64,000 bases of DNA from Rhodoferax potami (GTDB lineage: Bacteria; Pseudomonadota; Gammaproteobacteria; Burkholderiales; Burkholderiaceae_C), in contig NZ_JAVBIK010000001.1 of NCBI RefSeq assembly GCF_032193805.1, forward strand, positions 1,102,033-1,166,032, in the 5' to 3' direction. A program made the translations under genes and the position numbers. Below the pieces are notes generated by a model. It made no database searches. It saw nothing but the letters and a program-made list of their open reading frames with translations, and was not told where the DNA came from. Position 1 is the first letter of the stretch; each line of letters begins with the position of its first letter. Positions 15,217-23,877 of the stretch are shown here, in pieces.

Positions 15217-15861
15217 ATGTCTTCTGTGCCCCACTTGCCCTTGGCTCCCCACCCTTTGCGCACCGGCCGCACCCTGTTGGCCGCCGGCCTGATGGCCAGC
15301 GCGCTCTCCGGCTGCGCCATCTGGCCCAAGGCATTGACTTGGGGCGGTGCAGATACATCCACTCCCACCGCGGCTGCAGAGCCGCTGACACCGCCGCCTG
15401 CACCGCCCATGGTGGCCGAAGAAGCCCCCAAAGCGAACGCCAACCCAGTACCCGCTAGTGCGGCTGAAACAGCCACCATCGAACCGCGCCCTGTTTTGGC
15501 GTCCACACCCGTCATGGCACCGCCCGAAGCGGAAGCCCCCAAAGCCACCGGGCGCGCCGCAACCAATGGCAAAGCCAACGCCAAAGACACCGCCAAGTCG
15601 GCGCCCGCTAAAGCCGGCAGCAGTGAGTTGGTGCCTGGCTTTTATATCAACGTCGGTTTGTTTGCGGTGCCCAGCAACGGCACCAACGCCTTCCGCACCT
15701 TGGAGAAGGCCGAGCTGCCCGTGTTCACCGATGTGGTGAAGAGCAAGAAAGGCGCCCTCACCCGCGTGCGCGTCGGCCCTTATATGAACAAGGCACTGGC
15801 CGATGCTGCGGCTGAAAAGATCAAAGGGATGAAGCTGGAAGCGATGGTGTTTCAGCGCTGA
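15217..15861 (+). CDS. SPOR-domain lipoprotein
   Basis: A 214-residue protein. Residues 1-31 form a lipoprotein signal with lipobox ALSGC. Residues 35-140 are an Ala/Pro-rich linker. Residues 143-214 form a SPOR-like domain beginning PGFYINVGLFAVPSN and ending TRVRVGPYMNKALADAAAEKIKGM. SPOR domains bind denuded septal peptidoglycan, so an outer-membrane-anchored role in division or cell-wall organisation is likely. A bidirectional terminator follows. Confidence 0.85.
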   Translation: MSSVPHLPLAPHPLRTGRTLLAAGLMASALSGCAIWPKALTWGGADTSTPTAAAEPLTPPPAPPMVAEEAPKANANPVPASAAETATIEPRPVLASTPVMAPPEAEAPKATGRAATNGKANAKDTAKSAPAKAGSSELVPGFYINVGLFAVPSNGTNAFRTLEKAELPVFTDVVKSKKGALTRVRVGPYMNKALADAAAEKIKGMKLEAMVFQR

Positions 15862-15895
15862 GGTGCTGGTGCGCTGATTGCATCAGCGCGGAATG

Positions 15896-15932
15896 AAAAA
15901 AGCCTGTGGGTCGTGAGACGCACAGGCTTTTT
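15896..15932 (+). terminator. Bidirectional terminator between SPOR gene and tRNA-Ile2
   Basis: AAAAAAGCCTGTG (15896-15908) pairs with CACAGGCTTTTT (15921-15932), with T-runs on both strands. It would end the SPOR lipoprotein transcript on the plus strand and tRNA-Ile2 on the minus strand. A second hairpin, GCGCTGA/TCAGCGC (15871-15889), lies just upstream. Confidence 0.88.
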
Positions 15933-15944
15933 GCTTTGTTTGAA

Positions 15945-16021
15945 TGGTAGGGCGTGAGTGACTTGAACACTCGACCAAAGGATTATGAGTCCTCTGCTCT
16001 AACCAACTGAGCTAACGCCCC
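15945..16021 (-). tRNA. tRNA-Ile2 (anticodon CAT, lysidine-modified type)
   Basis: The minus strand 5' end reads GGGGCGTTAGCTCAGTTGGT. The anticodon stem AGGAC/GTCCT-type pairing encloses CTCATAA, giving anticodon CAT. The variable and T regions (TTGGTCG, GTTCAAGTC) match E. coli tRNA-Ile2 rather than elongator tRNA-Met as I recall them, so the C34 is probably converted to lysidine by TilS to read AUA. CCA is encoded. Length is 77 nt. A TACAAT -10 lies about 12 bases upstream (16034-16039). Confidence 0.85.
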
Positions 16022-16085
16022 AACCGAACCGCAGATTGTAGCCGCGGCGTTTGAGGGCATTAGGCTACAGACCCTCTTTCGATTT

Positions 16086-17033
16086 CTAGAGAAGCTCCGG
16101 CGCAGTTTGCACTGCATCCTCTGCGACAGCTCTGCGCCAATACGCCCCGTCTATCAGGACGCTTCCAACTTCACCGCTTTTTGCTTTCGAAACTCGAACA
16201 GACACAAAATGCCCAATCTGTACCAGAGGAAGTCCCAGTCCGTGTGCAATCTGGCGATGGGGTGCCAAGTGCCCCAAAATAATGATTCCCTCTGATCGCA
16301 AATGCTGCCTCGCCCCCCCATTACCCCTCACCCTTTTCAGAAAGTCATCCTGTTGTGCGACGGTTGCAACTGTGTTTCGATCCACGATCTTCCCTTGCGC
16401 CAATCGAAATAGTTGGTTTACCCGTTTGGTCCCATTTGGTTGGGCAAAAATACTCTTTACTTCATCTAGTGGCATTTGCAGAAGCAGATTTGGAGCTAGT
16501 GGTAGGTGTTGAAGCTTTGTAAGTGGGCCTGTCTGTAATAGTCCAGGGTCAGAAAAGAGCCACGTTATCGCCGACTTACCCTCCTTGTTTAAGGTAGCTT
16601 TTTTATCTCTGTTGGCGCCAGCGTTCAAAAACCTCGGTTCCGCTCTAATCAGACCCATATTCCAAAGCGCCTTGGCATCATCTGCCCATACGAGCAGACA
16701 TAACTTCCCTGCCGCTTCAGGGGGGATCATCCACCCACCAAGGTCCTGAGAATACTTGCAATCAACGTCGATGCCTGCTATCTCATAGTCCAAATCCGCA
16801 CCATCTTTGAATTGAAATTCGCGGTGAAGATTTATTTCAATCAGTGTTCCACAGTGCGTTTTCTCCGTTTTATGAAGCTGATCTAGCCTGTAACGGCCGG
16901 TTCTTTGACCGTCGTAAAGTTGGTTAAAGGTTTCTCTTATGACCTTCGCAACTCTTTCACCCTTTGGATCAAGCTCTTTTAGTTGGGCTATGACCGCCGA
17001 GAGTTCCTTGTCTGACAATATTGAGTACGCCAT
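16086..17033 (-). CDS. NaeI-family type II restriction endonuclease
   Basis: A 315-residue protein close in length to NaeI (317 as recalled). Near residue 36 it has QLYDGQRTGR, the ligase-like motif where NaeI keeps Leu43. It is followed by LHKTEKTH. The catalytic set of NaeI is conserved in order: E in TLIEINLHREFQF, D in ADLDYEIAG, then D and K in IDVDCKYS. The C-terminal half has ATVAQQDDFLKRVRGNGGAR and EGIIILGH. NaeI cuts GCC^GGC and needs a second bound site (type IIE). The ATG at 17033 has GGAG five bases upstream. It is divergent from the cytosine methyltransferase. Base composition is clearly lower in GC than flanking genes. Specificity GCCGGC is inferred, not seen. Confidence 0.9.
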   Translation of the reverse strand: MAYSILSDKELSAVIAQLKELDPKGERVAKVIRETFNQLYDGQRTGRYRLDQLHKTEKTHCGTLIEINLHREFQFKDGADLDYEIAGIDVDCKYSQDLGGWMIPPEAAGKLCLLVWADDAKALWNMGLIRAEPRFLNAGANRDKKATLNKEGKSAITWLFSDPGLLQTGPLTKLQHLPLAPNLLLQMPLDEVKSIFAQPNGTKRVNQLFRLAQGKIVDRNTVATVAQQDDFLKRVRGNGGARQHLRSEGIIILGHLAPHRQIAHGLGLPLVQIGHFVSVRVSKAKSGEVGSVLIDGAYWRRAVAEDAVQTAPELL

Positions 17034-17176
17034 GGGATCTCCAATAGGTTTCATTTGGCACACCGCCAAACCAAAACTCATTGTTGCCGACGTCTAATCA
17101 GCCAAATCGAAATAGCCCATCGTTGTGCACCTACCCAGCCGCTTTCGATTGCAAAACGCTATGCAGAAAACCCATG

Positions 17177-17196
17177 TACTGTTAAAATATACAGTC
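17177..17196. promoter_or_regulatory. LexA (SOS) box-like operator
   Basis: TACTGTTAAAATATACAGTC fits the enterobacterial-type LexA consensus CTG-N10-CAG (17179-17194) with an AT-rich centre and flanking TA. It lies in the 226-bp divergent gap between the restriction endonuclease and methyltransferase genes, about 65 bases before the methyltransferase ATG. If functional it would link this restriction-modification locus to DNA damage. Confidence 0.6.
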
Positions 17197-17259
17197 ATTC
17201 AATCAATAACCTCGAGCATTAGCCAATCGCCGACAAGACAAGCAAACTAAGGTGAACAA

Positions 17260-18231
17260 ATGAACTCAATCGAAATATGCGCAGGTGGCGGTGGACAGGC
17301 ATTGGGCTTGGAACAGGCTGGTTTTGATCATCTGGACTTGGTGGAGTTTGAGGCGCCTGCATGCGCGACATTGCGACTGAACCGACCCGCTTGGCGAGTT
17401 ATTGAAGGCGATGTCCGTGACTACAGTGCCAAGAACTTAAAAGGCGTCGAGTTATTAGCGGGTGGCGTCCCATGCCCGCCGTTTTCTCACGCCGGGAAAC
17501 AACTTGGGGCAGACGATGAACGAGACATGTTCCCAGAGGCCCTTCGCCTCGTGGAGGAAGCCTCTCCACTCGCCGTTATGCTGGAAAACGTACGTGGGTT
17601 GCTGGACCCACGTTTTGATGCCTATCGAGCAAATGTTATGTCTACCCTTGAAAAGCTAGGCTACAAGGCTGAATGGAAGCTTCTGCATGCCAGTCACTTT
17701 GGGGTACCACAATTGCGTCCACGCTCCATTTTGGTAGCGCTCAAGAATGATTTATTTCCCTTTTATCAATGGCCCTGCGAAATGCAAACGCCTCCAGTAA
17801 CCGTAGGAGACTCGCTAGTAGATTTGATGGCGAGCAACGGCTGGCAAGGGGCAGAATCTTGGAGAGTGAAAGCGCAAGGCATAGGTCCGACTCTCGTCGG
17901 TGGATCCAAAAAGCACGGCGGGCCGGATTTAGGACCTACGAGAGCAAGAAAGGCTTGGGAAGCGCTCGGCGTAGATGGGCGAGGCCTCGCAAATGAGGCA
18001 CCTCCGGTGGATTTCGACGGACTCCCAAAGTTGACGGTACGCATGGCAGCACGAATCCAGGGTTTCCCTGATTCTTGGCAATTGGCTGGCAAGAAAACCG
18101 CCTCGTATAGGCAAATTGGGAATGCCTTTCCACCGCCAGTGGCAAAAGCAGTCGGTGAAAAGATTAAAGAAGCGATCGAAAAAGCGTCCCGCAAGAGAAC
18201 GCTCAAAAAACGATTAGTAGCGATCGCTTAA
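17260..18231 (+). CDS. DNA cytosine-C5 methyltransferase of the NaeI-type system
   Basis: A 323-residue enzyme with the C5-methyltransferase motifs in order: motif I ICAGGGGQALGLEQAGF (residues 6-22), motif IV GGVPCPPFSHAGKQLG with the catalytic Cys (about 68-83), motif VI MLENVRG (about 107-113), motif VIII QLRPRSIL (about 150-157) and motif X IGNAFPPPVAKAV (about 286-298). The target recognition region lies between VIII and X. It transfers methyl from SAM to cytosine C5 and should protect the host from the divergent NaeI-like nuclease. GC content is lower than in surrounding genes, suggesting joint transfer of the pair. Confidence 0.93.
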   Translation: MNSIEICAGGGGQALGLEQAGFDHLDLVEFEAPACATLRLNRPAWRVIEGDVRDYSAKNLKGVELLAGGVPCPPFSHAGKQLGADDERDMFPEALRLVEEASPLAVMLENVRGLLDPRFDAYRANVMSTLEKLGYKAEWKLLHASHFGVPQLRPRSILVALKNDLFPFYQWPCEMQTPPVTVGDSLVDLMASNGWQGAESWRVKAQGIGPTLVGGSKKHGGPDLGPTRARKAWEALGVDGRGLANEAPPVDFDGLPKLTVRMAARIQGFPDSWQLAGKKTASYRQIGNAFPPPVAKAVGEKIKEAIEKASRKRTLKKRLVAIA

Positions 18232-18267
18232 AGGCGAGCCTTCTGTAACGCAACAACCTTTGCATCT

Positions 18268-18291
18268 AAAAGCCCCGAATCTCACAGGGGC
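18268..18291 (-). terminator. Terminator of hrcA
   Basis: GCCCC (18272-18276) pairs with GGGGC (18287-18291). On the minus strand it follows immediately after the hrcA stop and is followed by TTTTAG. The stem is short, and it may also stop the convergent methyltransferase transcript. Confidence 0.6.
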
Positions 18292-19305
18292 CTATTTGTG
18301 ATGGCTCAGGGCGTTGCTCACCAGCTTGGAGGTGATGTCCACGATCTGGATCATGCGGTCATACGCCATGCGGGTGGGGCCGATCACGCCCAGCGTGCCG
18401 ACCACTTTGCCGTCCACCTCGTAGGGGCTGCTGACGATGGACAGGTCTTCAAACGGCACCACCTGGCTCTCGCCGCCTATGAAGATGCGCACGCCTTCGG
18501 CTTGGCCGGTCACGTCCAGCAGGCGCATGAGCTGGGCTTTTTGCTCAAACAGCTCAAACGCGCGGCGCAGGTGGCCCATGTCGCTCGAAAAGTCTGACAC
18601 TGACAGCAGGTTGCGCTCGCCGGAGATCACCACTTCGTCTTGCGTCTCTGAAATCACTTCCGAGCTGGCGTTCACCGCCGCCTGCATGAGAGTGGCAATC
18701 TCGCCGCGCAGGCTTTCTACCTCGCCTTGCAGGCGCTGGCGCACTTGCTCGATCTCCAGCCCCATATAGCTGCTGTTCAAAAAGTTGGCCGCCTCGGCGA
18801 GCTGGCTTTGGGTGTAGTCCACCTCGGTGAAGATGACGCGGTTTTGCACATCGCCATCGGGCGCCACGATGATGACCAGCAGCCGCCGCTCCGAGAGGCG
18901 CAAAAACTCAATATGCCGGAAGGCGGATGTGCGGCGCGGCGCAATCACCACCCCCACAAACTGCGACAAGTTGGAGAGCAGATTCGCCGCGTTGCTGATG
19001 ACTTTTTGCGGCTGGTCGGGCGCCAAGCTGTGCGTAGCCATGTGGCCCTGCTGCACGGTGAGCATGGTGTCCACAAACAGGCGGTAGCCGCGGGCGGTGG
19101 GAATGCGCCCTGCCGAGGTGTGGGGGCTGACGATGAGGCCCAGGTCCTCCAGGTCCGACATGACGTTGCGGATGGTGGCGGGCGAGAGGTCGAGGCCGGA
19201 CTCTTTGGAGAGCGTGCGGCTGCCGACGGGCTGTCCATCGGCGATATAGCGCTCTACGAGCGCCTTCATCAACATCTTGGAACGTTCATCGAGCATGCCG
19301 GTCAT
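18292..19305 (-). CDS. hrcA: Heat-inducible transcription repressor HrcA
   Basis: A 337-residue repressor. The N-terminal winged helix contains [20 protein letters not shown] and [18 protein letters not shown] (about residues 12-58), followed by [18 protein letters not shown], the family signature. A long GAF-like domain follows. HrcA binds CIRCE elements of groESL and dnaK operons with GroEL as co-effector. AGG lies eight bases before the ATG at 19305. I found no CIRCE repeat in its own upstream region. It is divergent from nadK with only about 31 bases between starts. Confidence 0.95.
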   Translation of the reverse strand: MTGMLDERSKMLMKALVERYIADGQPVGSRTLSKESGLDLSPATIRNVMSDLEDLGLIVSPHTSAGRIPTARGYRLFVDTMLTVQQGHMATHSLAPDQPQKVISNAANLLSNLSQFVGVVIAPRRTSAFRHIEFLRLSERRLLVIIVAPDGDVQNRVIFTEVDYTQSQLAEAANFLNSSYMGLEIEQVRQRLQGEVESLRGEIATLMQAAVNASSEVISETQDEVVISGERNLLSVSDFSSDMGHLRRAFELFEQKAQLMRLLDVTGQAEGVRIFIGGESQVVPFEDLSIVSSPYEVDGKVVGTLGVIGPTRMAYDRMIQIVDITSKLVSNALSHHK

Positions 19306-19336
19306 TTTAGTAACCTATTTAGTGTCTAATTTGCGC

Positions 19337-20233
19337 ATGTTGTCTCTATTTAGGCATGTCGCTCTGATCGGCAAGTACCAAACCACCGGCACCAGCGCTG
19401 CGGGGGCCTCGTCCCGCAAATCGCTGGACGAGATTGCCCATTATTTGATGGACCAGGGCTGCGAGGTGGTGATCGAAGCCGACACCGCCGCCAACACGGG
19501 CTTAAGCAACTACACCACCATGGATGTGGACGGCATTGGCACCCACTGCGACCTGGCCCTGGTGGTGGGTGGCGACGGCACCATGCTGGGCATAGGCCGC
19601 CAGCTGGCGCGCTACCAGGTGCCGCTGATCGGCATCAACTCCGGGCGGCTGGGGTTTATCACCGATATCCGCTTCGAACAGTACAAAACCACACTGGCCC
19701 CCATGCTGGCCGGCCACTACGAGGTGGACGACCGCGCCCTGATGCGCGCCCGCGTCATGCGCGACGGCCACTGTGTGTTTGAGGCCGAGGCCATGAACGA
19801 CGTGGTGGTGAACCGCGGCGCCACCTCGGGCATGGTGGAGCTGCGGGTGGAGGTGGACGGGCACTTTGTGGCCAACCAGCGGGCGGATGGGCTGATCATC
19901 GCCTCGCCCACGGGCTCTACCGCCTACGCCATGTCGGCCGGCGGGCCGCTGCTGCACCCCTCGATCGCCGCTTGGGTGATGGTGCCGATTGCGCCGCATA
20001 CATTGTCAAATAGGCCGATAGCGCTCGCCGACAGTGCGCGGATAGCTATAGAAATAGTAGCAGGGCGCGATGCCAGCGCCAACTTTGACATGCAGAGCCT
20101 GGCCAGCCTGATGCACGGCGACCGCATTGAGGTGACCCGCTCGCAGCACAAGGTGCGCTTTTTGCACCCCAAGGGCTGGACTTACTTTGACACCCTGCGC
20201 CAGAAAATGCATTGGAATGAAGGGGTGGCGTAA
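19337..20233 (+). CDS. nadK: NAD kinase
   Basis: A 298-residue enzyme that phosphorylates NAD to NADP. Visible are the [17 protein letters not shown] motif (about 77-87), [22 protein letters not shown] (about 151-160) and [19 protein letters not shown]. The ATG at 19337 is chosen because the protein then begins [15 protein letters not shown], the expected first beta strand. Residues about 225-243 ([20 protein letters not shown]) are conserved in NadK, yet the DNA that encodes them (20007-20061) closely matches the dispersed repeat family, an oddity discussed separately. Confidence 0.95.
   Translation: MLSLFRHVALIGKYQTTGTSAAGASSRKSLDEIAHYLMDQGCEVVIEADTAANTGLSNYTTMDVDGIGTHCDLALVVGGDGTMLGIGRQLARYQVPLIGINSGRLGFITDIRFEQYKTTLAPMLAGHYEVDDRALMRARVMRDGHCVFEAEAMNDVVVNRGATSGMVELRVEVDGHFVANQRADGLIIASPTGSTAYAMSAGGPLLHPSIAAWVMVPIAPHTLSNRPIALADSARIAIEIVAGRDASANFDMQSLASLMHGDRIEVTRSQHKVRFLHPKGWTYFDTLRQKMHWNEGVA
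20007..20061 (+). repeat. Dispersed repeat family copy inside nadK
   Basis: AGGCCGATAGCGCTCGCCGA and TGCGCGGATAGCTAT align without gaps to AGGCCTATAGCGCCCGCAAT and TGCGCGAGCAGCTAT of the copy at 36190-36243, about three of four bases identical over roughly 50. It is in frame with a conserved NadK segment. Confidence 0.6.
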
Positions 20234-20253
20234 GCACCACCCCTATTGAAAAC

Positions 20254-21904
20254 ATGGCACTCAAGCGAATTGTTCTCAAAGACTTTGTGATCGTCAGCGA
20301 GCTGGAGCTGGACCTCGAATCCGGCTTTTCGGTGCTGACAGGCGAAACCGGCGCGGGCAAATCCATCCTGATTGACGCGCTGCAACTGGTCACCGGCGCG
20401 CGCGCCGACACCGGCGTGATCCGCGAAGGCGCGGCCCGCACCGATGTGAGCGCCGAGTTTGACAACGCACCGGGCCTGCAAGCCGTGCTGGACGACGCCG
20501 GTTTCGAAGCTGGCGACACCCTGCTGCTGCGCCGTACGGTAGACACGCAAGGCAAAAGCCGCGCTTGGGTGAATGGCAGCCCCGCCACCGCCCAGCAGCT
20601 GCGCACCATCGGCGAGCAGCTGCTGGACATTCATGGCCAGCACGCCTGGCAAAGCCTGACCCGGCCCGAGGCCGTGCGCGGCCTGCTGGATGCGTATGCC
20701 AAGGTGGACACCAGCGCCTTGAGCAGCCTCTGGGCCACCTGGCGCCAGACCCAACAAGCCCTCACCCAAGCCCAAGCCGCGCAAGACAGCCTGCAGCGCG
20801 AGCGCGAGCGCCTGGCCTGGCAGATTGGCGAGGTGGACAAGCTCAACCCCGGCACCGACGAGTGGCCCGAGCTCAACGCCAGCCACAGCCGCCTGGCCAA
20901 TGGGCAGGCGCTGATTGACGCGGCCCAAGGCGCCGTCAACCTGCTGGAAGACGACGAAACTAATGCGCTGGCCCCGTTGCACGCCGCGCTGCAACTGCTG
21001 CAAGCCCAGTCGCACCTGGAAGCCGAGTTCAAAGATGCCATTGAAGCCCTCAACTCCAGCGTCGCGCAGATAGAAGACACGGTGCACAGCCTGCGCTCTT
21101 ACGCCCGCCGCGCCGAGCTGGACCCCGAGCGCCTGGCCGAGCTGGACGAACGCATGTCCCTCTGGGTGAGCCTGGCGCGCCGCTACAAGCGTCCGCCCGA
21201 AGAGCTGGCTGAGGTGTGGGCGAGCTGGAAAACCGAGCTGGCCCAGCTGGATGCCGCTGCCGACCTGGATGGCCTGCAAGCCAAAGAGCGCAAAGCCCAG
21301 GCCGCCTTCATGGCGGAAGCCAAAGCCCTGTCCAAACAACGCGCGAAAGCCGCGCCCCTGCTGGCCCAAAGCATCACCCAAGCCATGCAAGGGCTGGGCA
21401 TGCAAGGTGGCCGGTTTGAGGTAGCGCTGGAGCCACTGGCCCAACCCCAAGCCAGCGGCCTGGAAGACGTGCAGTTTCTGGCCGCCGGCCATGCCTGGCA
21501 GCACACCGCGCCCGGTGGGCAAGGTAGCTTCGGGCGGAGAGTTGTCGCGCATGGCGCTGGCCATTGCGGTGACCACCAGCCGCTTGGGCACGGCCCAGAC
21601 ATTGATTTTTGACGAGGTGGATTCCGGGGTGGGCGGCGCAGTGGCCGAGACCGTCGGCCGCCTCATGCAGCAGCTGGGCAGCGACCGCCAGGTGCTGGCC
21701 GTGACCCACCTGCCCCAGGTAGCCGCCTGCGCGCACCACCATTTGGTGGTGTCCAAGCAGCTGCAAGGCAAAGCCACCCTGAGCACCGTGGCCCCCGTGG
21801 GCGGCGAGCAGCGCGTGGCCGAAATTGCCCGCATGTTGGGTGGGGAGAAGCTTTCGGGCACTACGCTGGCACACGCGAAAGAAATGTTGCAGTCAGGCCT
21901 ATAA
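20254..21904 (+). pseudogene. recN: DNA repair ATPase RecN, frameshifted
   Basis: The reading frame starts MALKRIVLKDFVIVSELELD with Walker A GETGAGKS (about residues 31-38) and a long coiled-coil region. It leaves frame near 21496, where an extra T in GCC-T-GGC appears to have been inserted, and stops at 21612. The other frame carries the rest of RecN: GKVASGGELSR (ABC signature), [12 protein letters not shown] (Walker B), VTHLPQVAA and the C-terminus ending at 21904. Removing the T restores one protein of about 549 residues, the normal RecN length. As written, the product lacks signature and Walker B and could not hydrolyse ATP. It may be a real mutation or a sequencing error. Confidence 0.88.
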
Positions 21905-21909
21905 AAAAA

Positions 21910-22800
21910 ATGAGCTCTCTACATACGTCGATGGAAATTGTGCTGATCACCGGCATGTCGGGTTCCGGCAAATCGGTGGCGCTTCACGCCTTGGAAGACG
22001 CAGGCTTTTACTGCGTCGACAACCTGCCGCCCGAGCTGCTGCTGCCCTTTGTGGAGCTGGAACGCCAGCACGACGCACAGCGCATCGCCATTGCGATGGA
22101 TGTGCGCAGCGCGGTCTCACTGCCTTTGGTGCCCCAGCAGCTGGCTGCGGTGCGGGCGCTGGGCGTGGTGGTTAAGCCTTTGTTTTTGGACTCGACCACC
22201 GACACGCTGGTGCGCCGCTACTCTGAGACCCGGCGCAAGCACCCTTTGTCACAGGGCAGCTCCGACCATGGCGAGCGCGATGAACGCCGCGCGCTGGTCG
22301 ATGCGATTGAGCTGGAGCGCGAGCTGCTGGCCGACCTGCGCGAGCAGGCCCATGTGATTGACTCCAGCATCATTCGCCCCTCGCAGCTGCAGAGCTACGT
22401 CAAAGCGCTGATCGCTTCGCCCGGCGGGCAACTCACGCTGGTGTTTGAATCGTTTGCCTTCAAACGGGGCGTGCCCACCGATGCGGACTACGTGTTCGAT
22501 GTGCGCATGCTGCCCAACCCGCACTACAACCCCGAGCTCAAGCACCTGACCGGGCGGGACCAGCCGGTGATGGATTTCCTGATGGCCGAAGATGCCGTGG
22601 CGCTCATGCAGCACCACATTGCCCACTTTCTGGAAAGCTGGCTCGATGCTTTGGCGAGCGACCACCGCAGCTATGTCACCGTGGCCATCGGTTGCACGGG
22701 CGGCCAACACCGCTCGGTGTTTTTGGTGGAGCAACTCGCCAAGCGCTTCAGTGGAGAGTGGATCACGCTCAAACGCCACCGCGAGATGGACGCGAGGTAG
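21910..22800 (+). CDS. rapZ: RNase adapter protein RapZ (P-loop, YvcJ family)
   Basis: A 296-residue protein with Walker [13 protein letters not shown] (about 15-26), [12 protein letters not shown], a Walker B-like DVRS region and the C-terminal motif [19 protein letters not shown] (about 255-273). RapZ directs RNase E to small RNAs controlling glucosamine-6-phosphate synthase and binds that metabolite in enterobacteria. Two in-frame ATGs, at 21910 and 21931, are possible. The second gives the usual [11 protein letters not shown] start. Five bases separate it from the recN frame. Confidence 0.92.
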   Translation: MSSLHTSMEIVLITGMSGSGKSVALHALEDAGFYCVDNLPPELLLPFVELERQHDAQRIAIAMDVRSAVSLPLVPQQLAAVRALGVVVKPLFLDSTTDTLVRRYSETRRKHPLSQGSSDHGERDERRALVDAIELERELLADLREQAHVIDSSIIRPSQLQSYVKALIASPGGQLTLVFESFAFKRGVPTDADYVFDVRMLPNPHYNPELKHLTGRDQPVMDFLMAEDAVALMQHHIAHFLESWLDALASDHRSYVTVAIGCTGGQHRSVFLVEQLAKRFSGEWITLKRHREMDAR

Positions 22801-22810
22801 GCGGTAGGCT

Positions 22811-23875
22811 CTAGCCTTCCAACAGCTTTCGCACCGGGGCAGGCAGGCCAGCCGCAGCCCATTCGGCAGGCGTGAACCAAGCGCCTTCGCCCAAGTCACT
22901 TGCTATTAAATCCATAGCGACATGCGCACACTCCACCTGAGCTGGATGCATAAATAGGTCTTTATGCGTGAGCACATGGGTCACTGCAGGCATAAACCGC
23001 AAGTCGCCCGCAAACACGGGCGGTAACGCGGCGCGCAACGCGTCTTCACTCTCAAACAGCGGAAAGCACTGCAAGCCCGCCCACACCCCAGGTGTGGGGC
23101 GCTTGCTCAGCCACACCGCGCCATCAGCACGCCGTAACCACAAGAGCCACAGGCTCTGGCTGCTACGCTTGAGCTTGCGGGTGCGCACCGGGTAGCGCTC
23201 GGCGTCACCCGCCTTGGCAGCGGCGCATTGGCTATTCACCGGGCAGAGCAAACAGCTGGGCCGCTTGGGGCTGCAAAGCGAGGCGCCCAAATCCATCATG
23301 CCCTGTGTATAGCGTGGCATCACACGCGGGCCCTCAGTGGCCACCTCGGCCGCGCTGGGCAGCAAGGCTGTGGCCTGGTCCCACAGAGCGCGCTCATTCT
23401 TGGTGGAGGCCAGATCGGCGTCAAACCCCAGCACACGGGTGAGCACCCGCTTCACGTTGGCATCCATGATGGCCACCCGCTCATCAAAACACAGCGAGGC
23501 AATTGCCGCAGCGGTGGAGCGGCCTATGCCGGGCAAGGTGACCAGCGTCGCCGCATCGCGCGGGAAGGCACCACCGTGCAGCTCCATGACCAGCTGGGCA
23601 CAGCGGTGCAAGTTGCGGGCGCGGCTGTAGTAGCCCAGGCCGCTCCAGAGGCCCATGACCTCGTCACTGCTGGCGGCGGCCAGTTCTGCCACCGTGGGGC
23701 AGCGGGCCAAAAAGCGGTCGAAATAGCCGATGACGGTGGCCACCTGCGTTTGCTGCAGCATGATTTCTGACAGCCACACCCGGTAGGGGTCTTGGGTGTT
23801 TTGCCAAGGCAGGCTGTTGCGGCCATGCTGCGCCTGCCAGCGCACCACGGCGGTGGCAAAACTCGGTGTCGCCAT
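22811..23875 (-). CDS. mutY: Adenine DNA glycosylase MutY
   Basis: A 354-residue glycosylase that removes adenine mispaired with 8-oxoguanine. The sequence shows the catalytic Glu in SEIMLQQTQVATVIGYF (about 36-52), the helix-hairpin-helix LVTLPGIGRSTAAAIA (about 111-126), the catalytic Asp in IMDANVKRVL, and the iron-sulphur ligands C-x6-C-x2-C-x5-C in CSPKRPSCLLCPVNSQC (about 196-212). A C-terminal NUDT1-like domain begins near residue 235. It is the last gene of the mutM-GTPase-mutY series. Part of a repeat-like sequence (22899-22935) lies in the C-terminal coding region. Confidence 0.96.
   Translation of the reverse strand: MATPSFATAVVRWQAQHGRNSLPWQNTQDPYRVWLSEIMLQQTQVATVIGYFDRFLARCPTVAELAAASSDEVMGLWSGLGYYSRARNLHRCAQLVMELHGGAFPRDAATLVTLPGIGRSTAAAIASLCFDERVAIMDANVKRVLTRVLGFDADLASTKNERALWDQATALLPSAAEVATEGPRVMPRYTQGMMDLGASLCSPKRPSCLLCPVNSQCAAAKAGDAERYPVRTRKLKRSSQSLWLLWLRRADGAVWLSKRPTPGVWAGLQCFPLFESEDALRAALPPVFAGDLRFMPAVTHVLTHKDLFMHPAQVECAHVAMDLIASDLGEGAWFTPAEWAAAGLPAPVRKLLEG
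22899..22935 (-). repeat. Possible dispersed repeat family copy inside mutY
   Basis: TTGCTATTAAATCCATAGCG followed by ACATGCGCAC resembles the TTGCTAT-N6-ATAGC-N4-TGCGC half of other copies. It encodes part of the HVAMDLIASDLG segment of MutY. Similarity covers only about 35 bases. Confidence 0.4.
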
Positions 23876-23877
23876 AG

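Noticed and set aside
15945-18240. tRNA-Ile2 as an attachment site for the restriction-modification island
   Set aside because: The island lies at the 5' end of the tRNA gene, no integrase is present, and no copy of the tRNA 3' end was found beyond the pair.
19280-19340. CIRCE element upstream of hrcA
   Set aside because: No TTAGCACTC-N9-GAGTGCTAA-like pair is present; only a short CTATTTAG direct repeat.
20182-21861. 559-codon minus-strand frame opposite recN
   Set aside because: Compositionally biased shadow of the recN region; no domain features.
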